A DNA stretch of 64,000 nt from Sipunculus nudus. Lineage: Eukaryota > Annelida > Sipuncula > Golfingiida > Sipunculidae. Shown one piece after another: positions 33,743 through 46,047 of the stretch. The notes beneath the pieces are model-generated. The model made no database searches, was not told the DNA's origin, and saw only the letters and a list, made by a program, of their open reading frames with translations. Made by a program: the position numbers and the translations under genes. The stretch is from assembly GCA_026874595.1 (NCBI GenBank), contig CM049306.1, forward strand, positions 10,561,019-10,625,018. Direction: 5' to 3'. The first letter of the stretch is position 1; every line of letters begins with the position of its first letter.

Positions 33743-36700
33743 AAGGCTCTATAAATCCTATGTATGCAGAACTTTATAATTGTTATGTCAAAAAGGGGAC
33801 AGGCAATCGTTCATTCATTAATTATTCTGATTAAGTGCTACATATGTATGTATAGATAGAGTGATAAAGTGCAGACCTTTAAGTTTAAAAGTTGACATAA
33901 AAACACGACAAACTGAGCAAAATATTGTTATATCAATATGCCTCTTATTAATCCATATAACAATAATTAAAATAAGTAAATGTTAAAGTAAGCATATAAT
34001 ACAGTCCGAAGGTTATAATATCATTCTTTATTTTTATATATCTTTGTTAGATCTATTAGGCTGGTTTCAAGGGTTTAATATGGTGTCTGAACAAAATCTT
34101 ACAATTAATAACTTTTTAAAGATGTAAGCACATAAGCCTCAAATAATAATTTAACAAATTTATCTTAAAAAGTACACATCTAAGGAAACCAATGAGAGTG
34201 TGCACTCGAATCTGAATAACTTTATGTAGGCTGACCCTGTAAAAGGTTATGAATGCGAGCGCCTGTGAATTTTCTGTCATTCACTGGTCGGGGCAGCAAT
34301 TAGTGACATGTTTCATCTGATATTCCGTTTGCTCCCATGTTACAGGGCCAAGCAGACAATGTTTTTATTCACTTAACCCATAGGGGAAAAGCTTATTAAA
34401 GAGTATACTATAAAATAAAAATTTAATAAGGTACATTCCATTGGTATTTAAATGCTTAAAATCATTATTTATTTTACAATTAAAATTTGATGTTAGAACA
34501 AATAAAATCAGTAATTTCTCATTTTAAATGAATTTTATCAACACATTAAAAGCGAGCACCAACATCCAATAGCCTCCACCTGTGAAATTAGTAGTGATAC
34601 AAAAAATTACAAATACAAAAAAAATGTATAACTCTAAGGCTCAAATGATTTCGTATAATCTGATACTAAGTGCAGGTGCAGAATTTGTTGTTTAAGGGCC
34701 AAGGTCAGTACTCTTTAGATTTCAATCGTTATGGGTACTTTTGTGTGGTTAAAATCAATCATGTAAACTTTTAATGAAAACTCTTAAGTGGTAAATATTA
34801 CTAAATACAAACCAGACATAGGAGTTCAACTCTGAATAATATATATTCAATTAACGTACCTAGTTCTCTCTGAGATACAGTTTAAATATTTTTCCGTTTT
34901 ACCCAGAAAATAAAGTCCCTAATTAACACCTGTTGCAACTGAAAGAGGTATTTGTAAAGTCGGCAAATGGCTATATTGAGAAATCTATCACATGTCCAGT
35001 AACACATGTATGCACATTGAGATAATACAAGTCACAAGTTCAGGCATATTTGTCGAGCCTACATACTGGTATCAGATGATGTAACACACAACGGCCACAA
35101 GCCCTTGTGACTCCCAAACACTCATAATCGCCATCCTTTCTATTAGTGGTCCACAATTCACCCTCTAAAATCCTGTATATATAACGTCGGATATCTACCA
35201 AACACCTGGCCTTATGTCATGTCTCTGTTGCCTGTAAGCATTCAGCTGTCAAAATGATTATCAGGTGCAGTAGCTTTGTGTACCTGTCGAGTGTCAGGAA
35301 AGACGCAGGTTAGGCAGGTTTGCTGAATGTCAAGTGTGTTGAAGGGGGCATTTACGAAACAGGAAACATATTGTAATATTATGGGATGCCATTTACCACC
35401 TTTCACACAGTTTAATAACAATTCAACATATGAACAATTAAAATTAACAGCTCATTCCTATTTCTAGTAGTACACATGTTAAATTACTGGATTTAAAGAT
35501 TTAATCTAAGCAATTTAATCAATTAAAACAGATATTCTAATTTAGGAATGATACCCAATATGTTATTATTAGCTTGTTTTTAGCTGGTTTAATCTCTCCC
35601 ATTACAGGTTTGAATAAATAGAGTGATCCTATATTCATAATTCGACCAACTGTTCTGTTGGTCTCTCTGCAAACTGATACAGTAATCTATTGGTACAGCT
35701 TACGGTTTATGGGTACTTACTTTCTTCCTATTAGAATAAGATGACTTAGATGCATAACCCAATATAACATTTCATTATGAAAAAAATTTATAAACTTTTG
35801 AGTTTAATTATTATCCATGCAAGCTTGCATCCGTTTAGGTACATATAAACCCTGGTAATGTATTGTTATAACTTGCCGGATTCTCCAGGCAACCTGTATA
35901 TGGTAATTGTTACATTATCAAGATCAGCATAGCATGTCAAGTTATTCAGACCTGTTCGCTCTAAAGAGTAGTCATTAAAAGAAAAGGAAAAGAAAATCAC
36001 ATTGAATTTTTGTTATTATTGATATATATTGTGATACTTTTGTGTGGAATAGATACTGCTGTTTTGTTTATTTCTTGCAGGGGAAAGATATGTTCTGCCT
36101 CCTGCACACACCAGTATGGTCAGCACAGCTACAACATGGGGGATAGATGATGTTGCCCAGCAGCAGTGCTCCTAACATATATATTTAAATAATCATAACA
36201 ATAAAATAAATCTCTACCGAGGGACTTGCCACTTTTTGCAAAGTCATAATGAAAAGACATTATAAATGCTACAAGCTCAGTGATTTATGAGTAAGACTGT
36301 CTTATATTTTGCGCCATGCAGCCAATTTGGACATTATACAAATATTATGCACACCTTACAAGCTCAAGGAATTTCCTGGAATCACTGTCCCCAGGTTTTT
36401 TTTTACTTTGAAGCTGTAATGTGCGTCTGTTCAAAATTGCTTTTGTCAGTATACGGCAAAGATGTCTTCTTCATTTAAAACAATGAAAAACTTCGTTTTC
36501 TTTTTCAAATAAGGGGGGGGGGGGGGAGAGTGTAAGACACCAGGCCTACTACCCCTCAGCTATCAGTATTTGGACTGACCTGTTAATATTTACTATAGCA
36601 AAGTAGGCTGGCCTACAGCCGGGAACGTTCAGGCCTTCTCACTCCTCTGCTTGTCCTTGAATGATGTAGACGTGGGCCAGTGGTCCACGTCTGGTCATCA

Positions 36701-36985
36701 CTAGATTTAGTCATTTAGACGTATTAAGGGGGTAAAGGATAATCGACATAAGGCGAAGTTCAGTAGCCTGCCGCGACCCTTCTAGTTCCCTGTTTATGAC
36801 GTTTAACTATCAGACTGGCAGTATTATGTCAAGGACAGTTCTTTCGGCCATGTGGTAATTTTTAACTCAAATTTCTGTGTTTTTTTTATATTATCCTGGG
36901 GGAAAATCCTACACATTGATAAATCAGTTTTGGTGAAAATTACTCAAATCTGAAGAATTTTTGCATGTTTATTGTACATGTTTAT
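32902..36985. other. Long non-coding interval, no gene seen
   Basis: The flank of the LTR element should hold the 5' LTR and primer site at about 32990-33800, but no copy of 27855-28636 is recognisable. The rest is AT-rich with a (TA)n tract at about 33697-33739 and a 14-base G tract at 36513-36526. An exon-like stretch after a TTCTTGCAG at 36080 is not supported by any partner. Confidence 0.5.
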
Positions 36986-36989
36986 TCGT

Positions 36990-38060
36990 CTTAGATAGCT
37001 TATAGTTAACTAGACAGGTGGCGCCACCTACCTTCCGTTTTCGAAGAGTACAAAGATGCCCTTTTCTCAAGAGTGGTTTGTCGCATCGGCCTGATATTTT
37101 GCATGTTTTTTTTCATCTTGAGTTGCCTTCTCGTGTGCAAGACTGCTGTAGCCACCTAATTTCATTTCCGCATTGCGTCCATTGATAGATCTGATTTGGT
37201 GAATATCGCACACATCTGGAAAGTTTTTTGCATGTTTATTTTACAAGTTTTTCTGTCTTGGGTAGCTTTTCCGTAAACTCGACAAGTGGCGCCTTCTATC
37301 ATATATTTTTTATTTTGCAGAATACATGGATTGCCTTTTCTCATGAGTAGTTATGGGTATCGGTCTGATAATTTGCATATTCATCCATCTTTTTGTTTGC
37401 AAGACTGCCTACAATCGCCTATTTGTAAAATACACGAATTCATTAATTTTGGAGGGATATAATGTATCGGCCTGAAATAATGCATGTCGATAGTTCTTTG
37501 ATTGCTTAATTTTGTAGACAAGACTGGTGGCTCCGTCCACATATTAAAGAATACACTCAGGCATTCATCTAAAGAAGGGTTTCATGTATCAGCCTGAACA
37601 TTTGCATGTACATAGATCTTGGAATGATTGATCTTATATACATCACTGATAGAGCCACCTACAATAAATTGCATCTGGCGGCCATCTTTGTTTGGTAAAA
37701 TCACACATATCCCAGGAGTTGTTCAATTCAAAGGCCTAAAATTTTGCATGTCTATACATCTCGGAAAGCTTTTATATATATAAGACAGGTAGCACATTCT
37801 ACAATCATGTATATTGTGATATACATTTATGCATTTATCTCATGAGTGGTTCAATGTATCGGCCTGACGCTTTGTATGTTCCTAGATCTAGGATGGCATG
37901 ATCCTGTATATATGACTGATGGTGCCACCTAAGAAGCCATTAAGTTTCGTCCATCCTGTGCATCTTTGGATACTTTGGCACCTCTGATGCCACGAATGCG
38001 GAAGGCTGTCATTTCAGGAAAGATTTATGCCTCGGTGCTTCGGCGGATACCTGTAATCGC
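36990..38060 (-). repeat. Reverse-oriented, strongly diverged GGTGGCGCCACC-family array
   Basis: There is one perfect palindrome, at 37017-37028. About seven further units carry 'ggtgccacct', 'gagccacct' and similar decayed forms, at spacings of about 120-250 bases. Read on the minus strand, each is followed by a TATATACA-rich block, 'aagctttcc' or 'gatcta', and a 'tgcaaaattttaggccgata' block, the same grammar as the 56-59 kb array. It precedes a (TA)n tract at 38085-38129. Confidence 0.7.
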
Positions 38061-38082
38061 TTGTCGACTGCCCACATTCTTG

Positions 38083-38131
<49 letters not shown>

Positions 38132-38299
38132 TGATTAGTAGCAACATTGGGTTGTGCATGCATGGTAATTAACAATCTGTTCATACCTGCGTCACGTGAT
38201 GTTACTTTTTCCCCGTGGGTTTCATATAAGTGATTATTTCACATTCGCGGATATCGCGAAATTTATACCCTCACGAATAAAAAGGTAACCACTGTAGTC

Positions 38300-38830
38300 A
38301 TGTTCCTTTGTAAGTCTTCCGTCCGGCCATCAGTCCGACCGACCGGACGTCCGTTAACAGGGCACGTTTTGAAACCATTTGACTTATGAATCCGAAATTT
38401 GGCATCGTTTAGATGTCCCAAAATCTCCTACAATGCCAAATCTTATTCTGTAGGTCTTTGTCCCACCCCCCGGGATACTAAGGAAAACCTCATTTTCCCA
38501 TTAAAACCCATTGTTACACTTCAAAACTGCCTATTATCAAAATCACTGCTCTGTTTTTAAAAATATTCAAAATACTTATTTCTCTATAAATTTCCTATGT
38601 CCATATCAGAAATTAGGTCAGTATTATGGAATTTCTTGAAGTTATGGGCCCAAACATAATATACTTTTTAAAAAATCAGAAAAATGTTCGCTCACTTAAC
38701 ATTAGAATTGTTGATGTTATATAGAGACTTTTTAGCTCAGCTGACTGTAAGTCAACTTAGCTTTCGTGATCAGTCGGCGTCCATCTTCCGTCCGACTGTC
38801 TGTTAGACTGGCACATTTTGACACCATTGG
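38300..38830 (-). repeat. Reverse-oriented relative of the ~670-bp unit, with hairpin
   Basis: It carries the reverse complement of the 'gattttggggacatcta', TTCGTAGGTCCAA and GGGCCCATAACTT blocks seen at 14.5-15.8 kb. A 29-base stem-loop AGCTCAG...CTTAGCT lies at 38734-38762, where a second unit begins with a GTCCGTC-type stretch. Confidence 0.75.
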
Positions 38831-39860
38831 ACCTAGAAACCTGTAACTGATTATCCAGGGAGGTCCATAAAACTCTCCTTGGCATGTAACCTGAAATTAA
38901 GTCACTGTGATCTATATTTTTATGCTATGGGGCTCGTAAGTACCTCCCAGAATAATTGAAAAAAATGACACAAAACCCCTAGTCATCTTGACAATTAATG
39001 CATGTATTACTCTGAATCTTGGCTTGAATGTTGACCATGACTAAGGTAGTCAGTTCCCGAAAATTGGTGGTACCACTTCCATTTTTTCTAATTTTTACGA
39101 TTTTCCCCCTGTTTTTGAGACCCTCAAATGAGCAATTGAGTCGGTTTCTTTACTGCGGTTTGATCTAGTGTCCTTAAACCTGGTGTGAAGATGTAGGTTT
39201 CATGGTCATTTTTTTGGACAAGCTGCATCAGCCCTCAATTTCGTGTATTTTCAGAGTTTTTAAAACATGTTTATCACACTTTGAAACATGACAACGTGAA
39301 ACGGGGTTTGAAAGAGGAAAATGTGCCAAAAGTTGGGAAAACTGGTGCTTCAAACTATTTCCAGTTTCAAGATGAAAAGGTGGTTTTTCTTTTGAAACGT
39401 GTCGCAAGAACGTGTTTTGTGGTTCGCCGATTTTTTTAATCATGTGTTTGGGACACGTCTTTCAGGTTGAGACATGTAAGCAGCACGAAATGTAATAAAC
39501 GCGAAACATGTTAAAAACGTGTCTCAATCCTATCACTGAAACATGTTTCAAGTTATCATATGTACCGTCCTAAGTTGAAACGTTAAATTGTGAATTTGAA
39601 ACATGTTTTATTTTAAAGGCCATATGTACCTGACACGTGTGCCAAAAGTTGGGACAAAATGCCATGTTCATTTGAAACATCAAACATGTTTTCACTTTTT
39701 ACAGTGTACCTTAGGTCCGGACTTCTGCTCTTGGTATATGATACCTTAACTTGTGCGCATCTGAAATGCACTGAGTGAGCTTTGACTCCTGGTTTCATAT
39801 CTCAGGGTATATCTTAATGAAATGTTAAGCTTGTTTCTCGAGAAATTTTTCCCCGTCCGC
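38831..39860. other. Non-coding, no gene seen
   Basis: It contains several AACATGTTT and GAAACATGTTT palindromic words between about 39260 and 39690, without a clear tandem period. Confidence 0.5.
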
Positions 39861-40125
39861 ATATAATTACACGGGATCTAAGTTGGACCGATATTCGAAA
39901 TTCGATATTCGCATGCGAATATTCTTCTCTTGTCACATGCCTGGCCTCTACAGGCTCCACAAACATAACCCCGGCCAGCCAGCTTTTGTCCTGTGTTGAA
40001 CCCTCTGCATGTATCCTTACAACTATGCGGTCGGCAGGTATTTCGGCTGGACAGCGGGGACTCACTTCTGATATTCTCTTGAAAATTAAAACGCTGTTTA
40101 GAGCAATAATCGCATGGGCGCTCAA
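39814..40125 (-). CDS. 103-codon frame in an inverted-repeat arm, doubtful
   Basis: The open frame reads through the repeated arm (…KRISEVSPRCPAEIPADRIVVRIH…). The opposite arm at about 41283-41480 encodes a recognisably related but interrupted version. It may be the remnant of a transposon-encoded or captured exon. No family was recognised. Confidence 0.2.
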   Translation of the reverse strand: MSAHAIIALNSVLIFKRISEVSPRCPAEIPADRIVVRIHAEGSTQDKSWLAGVMFVEPVEARHVTREEYSHANIEFRISVQLRSRVIICGRGKISRETSLTFH

Positions 40126-40810
40126 CTAGTTAAACAACCAGTTTAACCTGTGATATCTGTCTTATCTCTCATGATACATCCATAAAATAGCAACTCAGTG
40201 ACTTGTTTTCAAGCTTTAATGGCGGATCGCTGGATACCAACAACACATGCCGGATTAGGCATACCACTTCCGGCCGTAACAGACTAGATATTACCGTATT
40301 ATAGTAATAACAACAAATAATATTAAACAACATTCGATATTAGCATGCGAATATCACAAAACTCATATTAATGAGTGACATTCGATTTTCGCATTTTAAT
40401 GTCGCTTCTCTACGTGACATTAGTATTCGAATATACAAGGTCATGGCTCATCATTGCCTATTGGTCAGGTTGTTTAACTAGCCGAATGCTGATTGGTTTA
40501 CCCGAATTTCGCATGCGAAAATCGAATGTCACTAATTTATATGACTTTTGTTTTATTGGCATGGAAATATCGAATGTCGCTGGTATCGGTGATATTCGAT
40601 CTTCGCATGCGTTTGTCGCTTGCCTGTGTGATATATATGCGTGCAAATATCTAAAGTCACTTACCATCGTTGCCCTTAAATTAAGGCCTATGTATGAATT
40701 ATGTTTTTGATCAGGTGTCGAACTGGCCGAGCGCCGATAGTTTTCCCGAAGTATGCTGGTGAATGTCGCTTGTCTGTGTAATATTGGCGGTCGAAGAACT
40801 ATAAGGTCAT

Positions 40811-40881
<71 letters not shown>

Positions 40882-41740
40882 CTGCCCATTGGTCAGTTTG
40901 TCCACCTAGCCGAGCAACAATAGTTTTGCCCAAACGTCACATGTGAAAATCGAATGTCACTACTTTATATGATTTTTGTGATATTCCTCGTCTTTGATAT
41001 AAGCTATATTCGATATTCGTGGACAGAAGGCATTTTATACATATACACATAGATCCAGTAAAACGAGACAAGTCGGACAGCTGTATAGCCAGACAAGGCG
41101 TAACGCTTGTCTGTGTGATATTGGCGTACAAATATCTAAGGTCATGCATGGAGCATCATTGCCGTAATATGTATGAACTATGCCTCCGGGTTGTCGAGCA
41201 ACCCGAGCGCCGATAGTTTTTGTATTTTATTGATATGCGAAATTAAAATGTCGCTAATTATTTTGTTATCTGCACAGCAAATTATTGCTCTAAACAGCAT
41301 TTTATTTTTCAAGAGAATATCATAAGTGAGTCCACGCAGTCAAGCCGAAAAACCTGCCGACCAGCTTAGTTGTAAGTATACATGCACAGGGTTCAACATA
41401 GAAACAAAAGCTTGTTTGCCGGGGTTATGTTTGTGCAATGCGAGGTGCCTGTGGAGGACAGGCACGGGACAAGGGAAGATGTCAACAGTGAATCTGAGGC
41501 CCCCTCGTCAAAACGTTTTGAGTTTTGCTCCCGAACTGCGTGCGATAATCGAATATCGAATGTCTCTAATTAATATGATTTTTTGGTGATATTCGCGTGC
41601 GAATATTGAATATCCCTAATTTGAGTGATGTTCGATTTTCACATGCGAATATCGAACGTCCCTGATTTGAGTGATATTCGATATTTGCATGATGTGTGTG
41701 ATATTCGATATTCGCATGCCGAATATCCTGAGTTATTAAG
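39860..41740 (+). repeat. Palindrome-rich repeat (CGCATGCG family) between inverted arms
   Basis: At least nine copies or variants of GATATTCGCATGCGAATATC are present (GCATGC cores at 39911, 40343, 40511, 40605 and 41713, with variants between). Repeated modules of about 220-290 bases contain 'ggtcaggttg...tagccgag' and 'gatagttttcccgaa'. Two arms, about 39935-40110 (minus) and 41283-41480 (plus), are inverted copies of each other with short open frames. A (TA)n tract lies at 40815-40879. The class is unknown. Confidence 0.75.
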
Positions 41741-43391
41741 TTATATTATTACGCCATAAGGAATTTAAGGGATCACGTGCCAAAAAAATCGTCGATTCCA
41801 AGGGTCATCAGAAACGGAGACATGTTGAATTTTAAGGTTGAACGTTGAACCATTAATGGCTGACCTCAGTTTTATATATGGCTTATTATAATTCACACAT
41901 CAATGATAACAGAAATATAACAGAATATTTGCAAACTCATGCCAAAGCCAGTTATATCCTGAATGGCCTTGCTATGAGGGATCGAGGACATTCAAAACCT
42001 TAAATTTTACAACTCCACAAATCTAGACTTACAAGTACACGTTAAAATATACCTTGTTAAATCTGGAAAAATGACTATCAAAGCCGTTGCAAAACTTTAA
42101 TTTTCTGCTCAACACATGATTCAAGTCTTTGAAAATATTTTAATGATAAATATATAATAAAAAGAATTCATGTACGATTATATATACATGTATATGTACA
42201 TGATAAAAATCTGTATGTAAAGAACATCCCATGTGAGTGAGTCAATCCTAAGATCCTCGTTAGATTGAGCCTTAAAATTAGATTGCTTCTGTTGCACAGG
42301 TACAGGGTGGGACCAGTTTGTTTTGAACACATTTTGTCTTATATGCGATACCTCTAAACCATTTCCAAACATAAAAAAATAATGGACACGGTTTAAATCC
42401 TGAAATTGATGTCAAACCGAGTCAGACTTCAAGAAAATTAAGAGAATAAGAGTCGGAAGTCATGCACCAAAGAAGAGGAGGGCCCTTTTCAGCCCCCCCC
42501 CCCCCCTCCCCATGGCATCCAACATCGCATGTTATACTGAGGTTAGACTTATAAAATTATAGTCAAACAAAAACCTGAAAATAGCAGTCAAGTTTCATTA
42601 CTCTACACTTTTGTCTGCAACTATTTATACATCTATCCCGGGAACGCCATGAATATGTCGTAAGCTAACTGAGATACTGGAGATAAAGAAGTATGCGTCA
42701 CAAACTAATGATTATACATTGATCCGTAGCATCAATTTATCTTCAAAGATGGATGGGGGAGGGGATGACCTGCAGGCATGGGAGGGTAATATATAACATA
42801 TACTTAACTCAGAAATGAAACGAAATATTATTTTAATTTCATTTCATATATATCAATATGATTCTTTGAACAGCAGTGTGTGTGTGTGTGTGAAGGGGGC
42901 TGATGGGGGGTGGTGATCACATTGACCATCCTCTTTGCTAAAAAATTGGGGGGGGGGAATATTCGCACATACCCCTGTATTGATGACCCTGAAATTAAAT
43001 GTTATAATTCACTCTTTTTCACCCATATCCAATTTCCATGAGTGCTCTGGAGAACATAAATTTCTCTGGAGAATTAAAGTGTTACAAGAATATTGAAATT
43101 CTAGGCCGACTCTTTACAAATTCTAAATTTTCTTTGATATCCGTCTCGTCTGTCCCATATAAACATACAATATAACATGTACGCACGTATCCGCCAAATG
43201 CCTGTAACAGGTATTCCTGCAACCTACCAAATTACCCCACCGGTAAAATTATTACGCCCCTGCGGGAGAGATCAGTATTACAACTACTACTACTTGTTTT
43301 AGTAAAGCTTCAAAACAAGATTCACACATATACACGTTTGAGAAATAACGACTTAGAAAGATAAATGCATTTTTAAAAGAAACCTTTGAAG
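41741..43391. other. Non-coding flank downstream of the GPCR
   Basis: It contains a 14-base C tract at 42493-42506, a (GT)n run at about 42877 and, at about 42830-42990, one of two inverted diverged copies of a short repeat (the partner is at about 46800-46990). No polyadenylation signal was confidently found for the GPCR. Confidence 0.5.
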
Positions 43392-44258
43392 TCATGTTGA
43401 CAGATTATCTTTGCGTTCTTCCTGTGGTCCAAGTTCAATAGCGGGATGGCTACCGGAAATAGAATCTGCGCCTGTAGTGCGTTTCCGGTGGCATGGAATA
43501 AGGTTAAGAAAAGCCTGGCGGTACTTCTGATTAAGATATCCGTATATTATAGGATTAATAACAACTGTGGTGTTGAGAACTGTTACGGAGGCAGTGAAGA
43601 TAGTCGAGGTGACCCCGAAGTCCATCTCTAAACATATATACACAACCATAAACGGTAACCAAAGGAGAACGAAGAATAACACTGTCACGCTGAACAGACG
43701 CGCCATCCGACGACGTTTCTTGGCTCTATTGCCATTGATGACTGTATTTGTTGATGAAGAAACAAAACACCACAATGATGTGTAGCCAATAATCGTGACA
43801 AATAACGGGACAACAAAACACAAACCGAAAAGACAAACCATCAGAGCAATTTGATAAGACACTCTTAAATCTAAGTAGCAATAATACACTTGGTTTTTGT
43901 TTGAAAGCTTCAAATGTATCGCATACATGAGTGTCATTGCTGCTGGTATAATCCATATCGCAGCCAAAGTTGCCGCCATGTTTTTTAAATTTCCACGGTT
44001 CCTAGTGCACTTGCGCACTGCTATATTCCGTTTGACGCTGATGAACATAATAGAAGATGCAATGACGCTCCCTGACAAAATCTGTATGTATATTGTTGCT
44101 TTACACATGAATTCTCCTAGAATCCAATTTACAGTCAAACGCGTGGTAGCAATGGGAGGAATGCTCAGCAACATCAGCAATGACGCCACAGCCAGGTTTA
44201 TAATCAACACGTCCGTTTGGTCAAGGGACTTCCGGTTTCTCCGTATAAACCTGAGAAC
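43392..44258 (-). CDS. Class A (rhodopsin-like) GPCR, exon for TM2 to C-terminus
   Basis: 867 bases: 288 codons and a stop. The acceptor is TTTTTCAG at 44259-44260, phase 0 from the TM1 exon. Class A landmarks: LAVAS in TM2, Cys 3.25 (EFMCK), TM3 ending ISVKRNIAV, Trp 4.50 (AAIWIIP), an extracellular loop 2 Cys (VYYCYLD), Pro 5.50 and Tyr 5.58 (FVVPLFVTIIGY), a basic loop 3 (AKKRRRMARL), TM6 LLWLPF, TM7 NPIIYGYLNQKYR, and a Cys after helix 8 (LIPC). Two conserved positions are changed: Asp 2.50 is Ser, and the D-R-Y triad is Lys-Arg-Asn. It is a plasma-membrane receptor by family. The ligand class cannot be assigned; the general look is of peptide-type receptors. Strong hydrophobic segments and an intact frame argue against a pseudogene. 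Confidence 0.9.
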   Translation of the reverse strand, partial: VLRFIRRNRKSLDQTDVLIINLAVASLLMLLSIPPIATTRLTVNWILGEFMCKATIYIQILSGSVIASSIMFISVKRNIAVRKCTRNRGNLKNMAATLAAIWIIPAAMTLMYAIHLKLSNKNQVYYCYLDLRVSYQIALMVCLFGLCFVVPLFVTIIGYTSLWCFVSSSTNTVINGNRAKKRRRMARLFSVTVLFFVLLWLPFMVVYICLEMDFGVTSTIFTASVTVLNTTVVINPIIYGYLNQKYRQAFLNLIPCHRKRTTGADSISGSHPAIELGPQEERKDNLST

Positions 44259-44260
44259 CT

Positions 44261-45404
44261 GAAAAACAAATAGAGATTTTCACATTTTATTGTCTCCGCC
44301 ACACGTTTACGTGTGTGTTTGTGTGGGTATATGTTTTCACAACAACATTGAAGTAACCATGTAAGAAATCTAATGAAATTTTCAAGGCATTTCATGAATG
44401 TGACGTCATGATTTTGGTGTGGATCAGCCACTTTATCCGGATTCAGGAATATCATCAAGCTATATTCACAAATATACATTCACTTATGCCTGGGATAAAC
44501 CACTTAAACCTGGGAAAGGGACTGAATAAATAAATGCAATGCAGATTTAATTGCTTAAATTCTTTGCATTTTAAATTATTTTCCTTTTTTTCTATCACAA
44601 GGCATTATTGAAATGAAAGTGTAATCATGGGGCGACAAGAACCTGAATTATAGGAGTGTAATATTGGTATTTAATTTGTGAACCTCCGGGACTAAATAGA
44701 GATGAAATGTAAGATATCCCAACTACACCTCCGTCACCATTGGAATGACCCACAAGCACCCCTCAACACAGGTGCGCATCCAATCAGAAGTTTTTCCGGT
44801 TCTCCTACCCCAAGGCTGAGTTTAGTAAAATAACTTCAGGGGCGGATACAGGATAGAGGAAAAGGCTCGCCCAAGAAGACTAATGACAAAAGGTGAGAAA
44901 AAGTCACCATGTCGGGAAAAGGGGTGGAAGGGGTGCCGCACAGATTTGTCTGAAACCCTTACAAAAGGTTGCATTGGATGAATAAGAGGGGTCTATTTTG
45001 CTTTTTAGTGTTCCTCACGTGGGGGCGGTCGCTGTCCAATCTTTTATGAATATATATTTAGTAACCTTGGATATCCTAGAAGAAATACCTCCACCTCATA
45101 AAATAGCATTTAGGCAAGCCATATAGATAGGTTAGTTATATATGGTATGTAAAGGGTCCAAACAGTAGAAGGCTTAAAGTAAGATATTTTTAAGTTCCCC
45201 CACAATACTTTATACAGTTAACTTTCACGTTTACCTAAGGGCTAGCAGTATATAATATCCCTCGACTTAATAATTACAATGACTATTTTCCCATAGTGAT
45301 ATAAAGGGGCGTAGCCAAGATTTACGGAAAGGGGGTGCCGGGGGAGGGGGGGGGGGGGGCTCGGGCAGGGCTAGGGCTACAGCATATCCGCTGGTCAAGG
45401 AGTG

Positions 45405-45435
<31 letters not shown>

Positions 45436-45736
45436 CTGTGTGGCATCAGCCTACATCGATATCCCTGTACCATTTTTAGACCTAAAACAAGATGAAATGC
45501 TTGTTACCTGCATATGAAAGTGTACAGCAATGAAACTTGACTTCAACATGAAGGATATTTCCATATTTCATTTCAAATACTTTCATACTTTCTCAGCAGA
45601 TATTTCTGTCTGGAAAGTTTTTCCTCACTATACCATGCAAGGTTGGATGTACATTGTTGGATGTACATGTAAGGAGATGATGACACGGACAAATATCCAC
45701 CTGTAGAGGGTCCTTGACCCGACTCTATAGTCTTCT

Positions 45737-45786
<50 letters not shown>

Positions 45787-45979
45787 ATATATATATATAC
45801 ATAACTGATTCTCCTAAAAAAATTCAAATGCATCTAACCGCACGTTAAAAGGAATATTAATAAGAAATACATCCGAATAAGCGGATAATCGTTAAGTCCT
45901 GAATGTAATTCCCACGGTCGTATAATAGAGAACACAATATAATTACTGTTATTTACTGAAAAAAAGGACATGGCCTTAC
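44261..45979 (-). other. Intron between the GPCR TM1 and TM2 exons
   Basis: A 1.7-kb intron bounded by GTAAGG at 45974-45979 and ...TTTTTCAG at 44259-44260. It holds a 14-base G tract (45346-45359), a (CA/TA) run at about 45411-45437 and a (CT)n tract at 45746-45782. No other exon was seen. Confidence 0.8.
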
Positions 45980-46047
45980 CATGATGTTTCCTACCATCCC
46001 GGTAGAAAATATGATGACAAAAACTACAGTCTCCAGTACCACACCAC
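45980..46047 (-). CDS. Class A GPCR, TM1 exon
   Basis: A 68-base exon too short for most ORF finders: two bases of a split codon, then 22 codons reading GVVLETVVFVIIFSTGMVGN plus Ile-Met. The Gly-Asn pair is the TM1 signature (Asn 1.50). The acceptor is TATATGTTGCAG at 46048-46049 and the donor is GTAAGG. Joined in phase 0, the next exon continues as VLRFIRRNRK, the normal basic first cytoplasmic loop. The exon(s) encoding the extracellular N-terminus and start codon must lie at higher coordinates and were not found. Confidence 0.85.

Noticed and set aside
36080-36180. Exon after a TTCTTGCAG acceptor
   Set aside because: The frame closes after about 30 codons and no donor, partner exon or protein family supports it.
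40458-40889. 143-codon ORF starting with a long Tyr-Ile repeat
   Set aside because: The N-terminus is a translated (TA)n microsatellite and the rest overlaps palindromic repeats.
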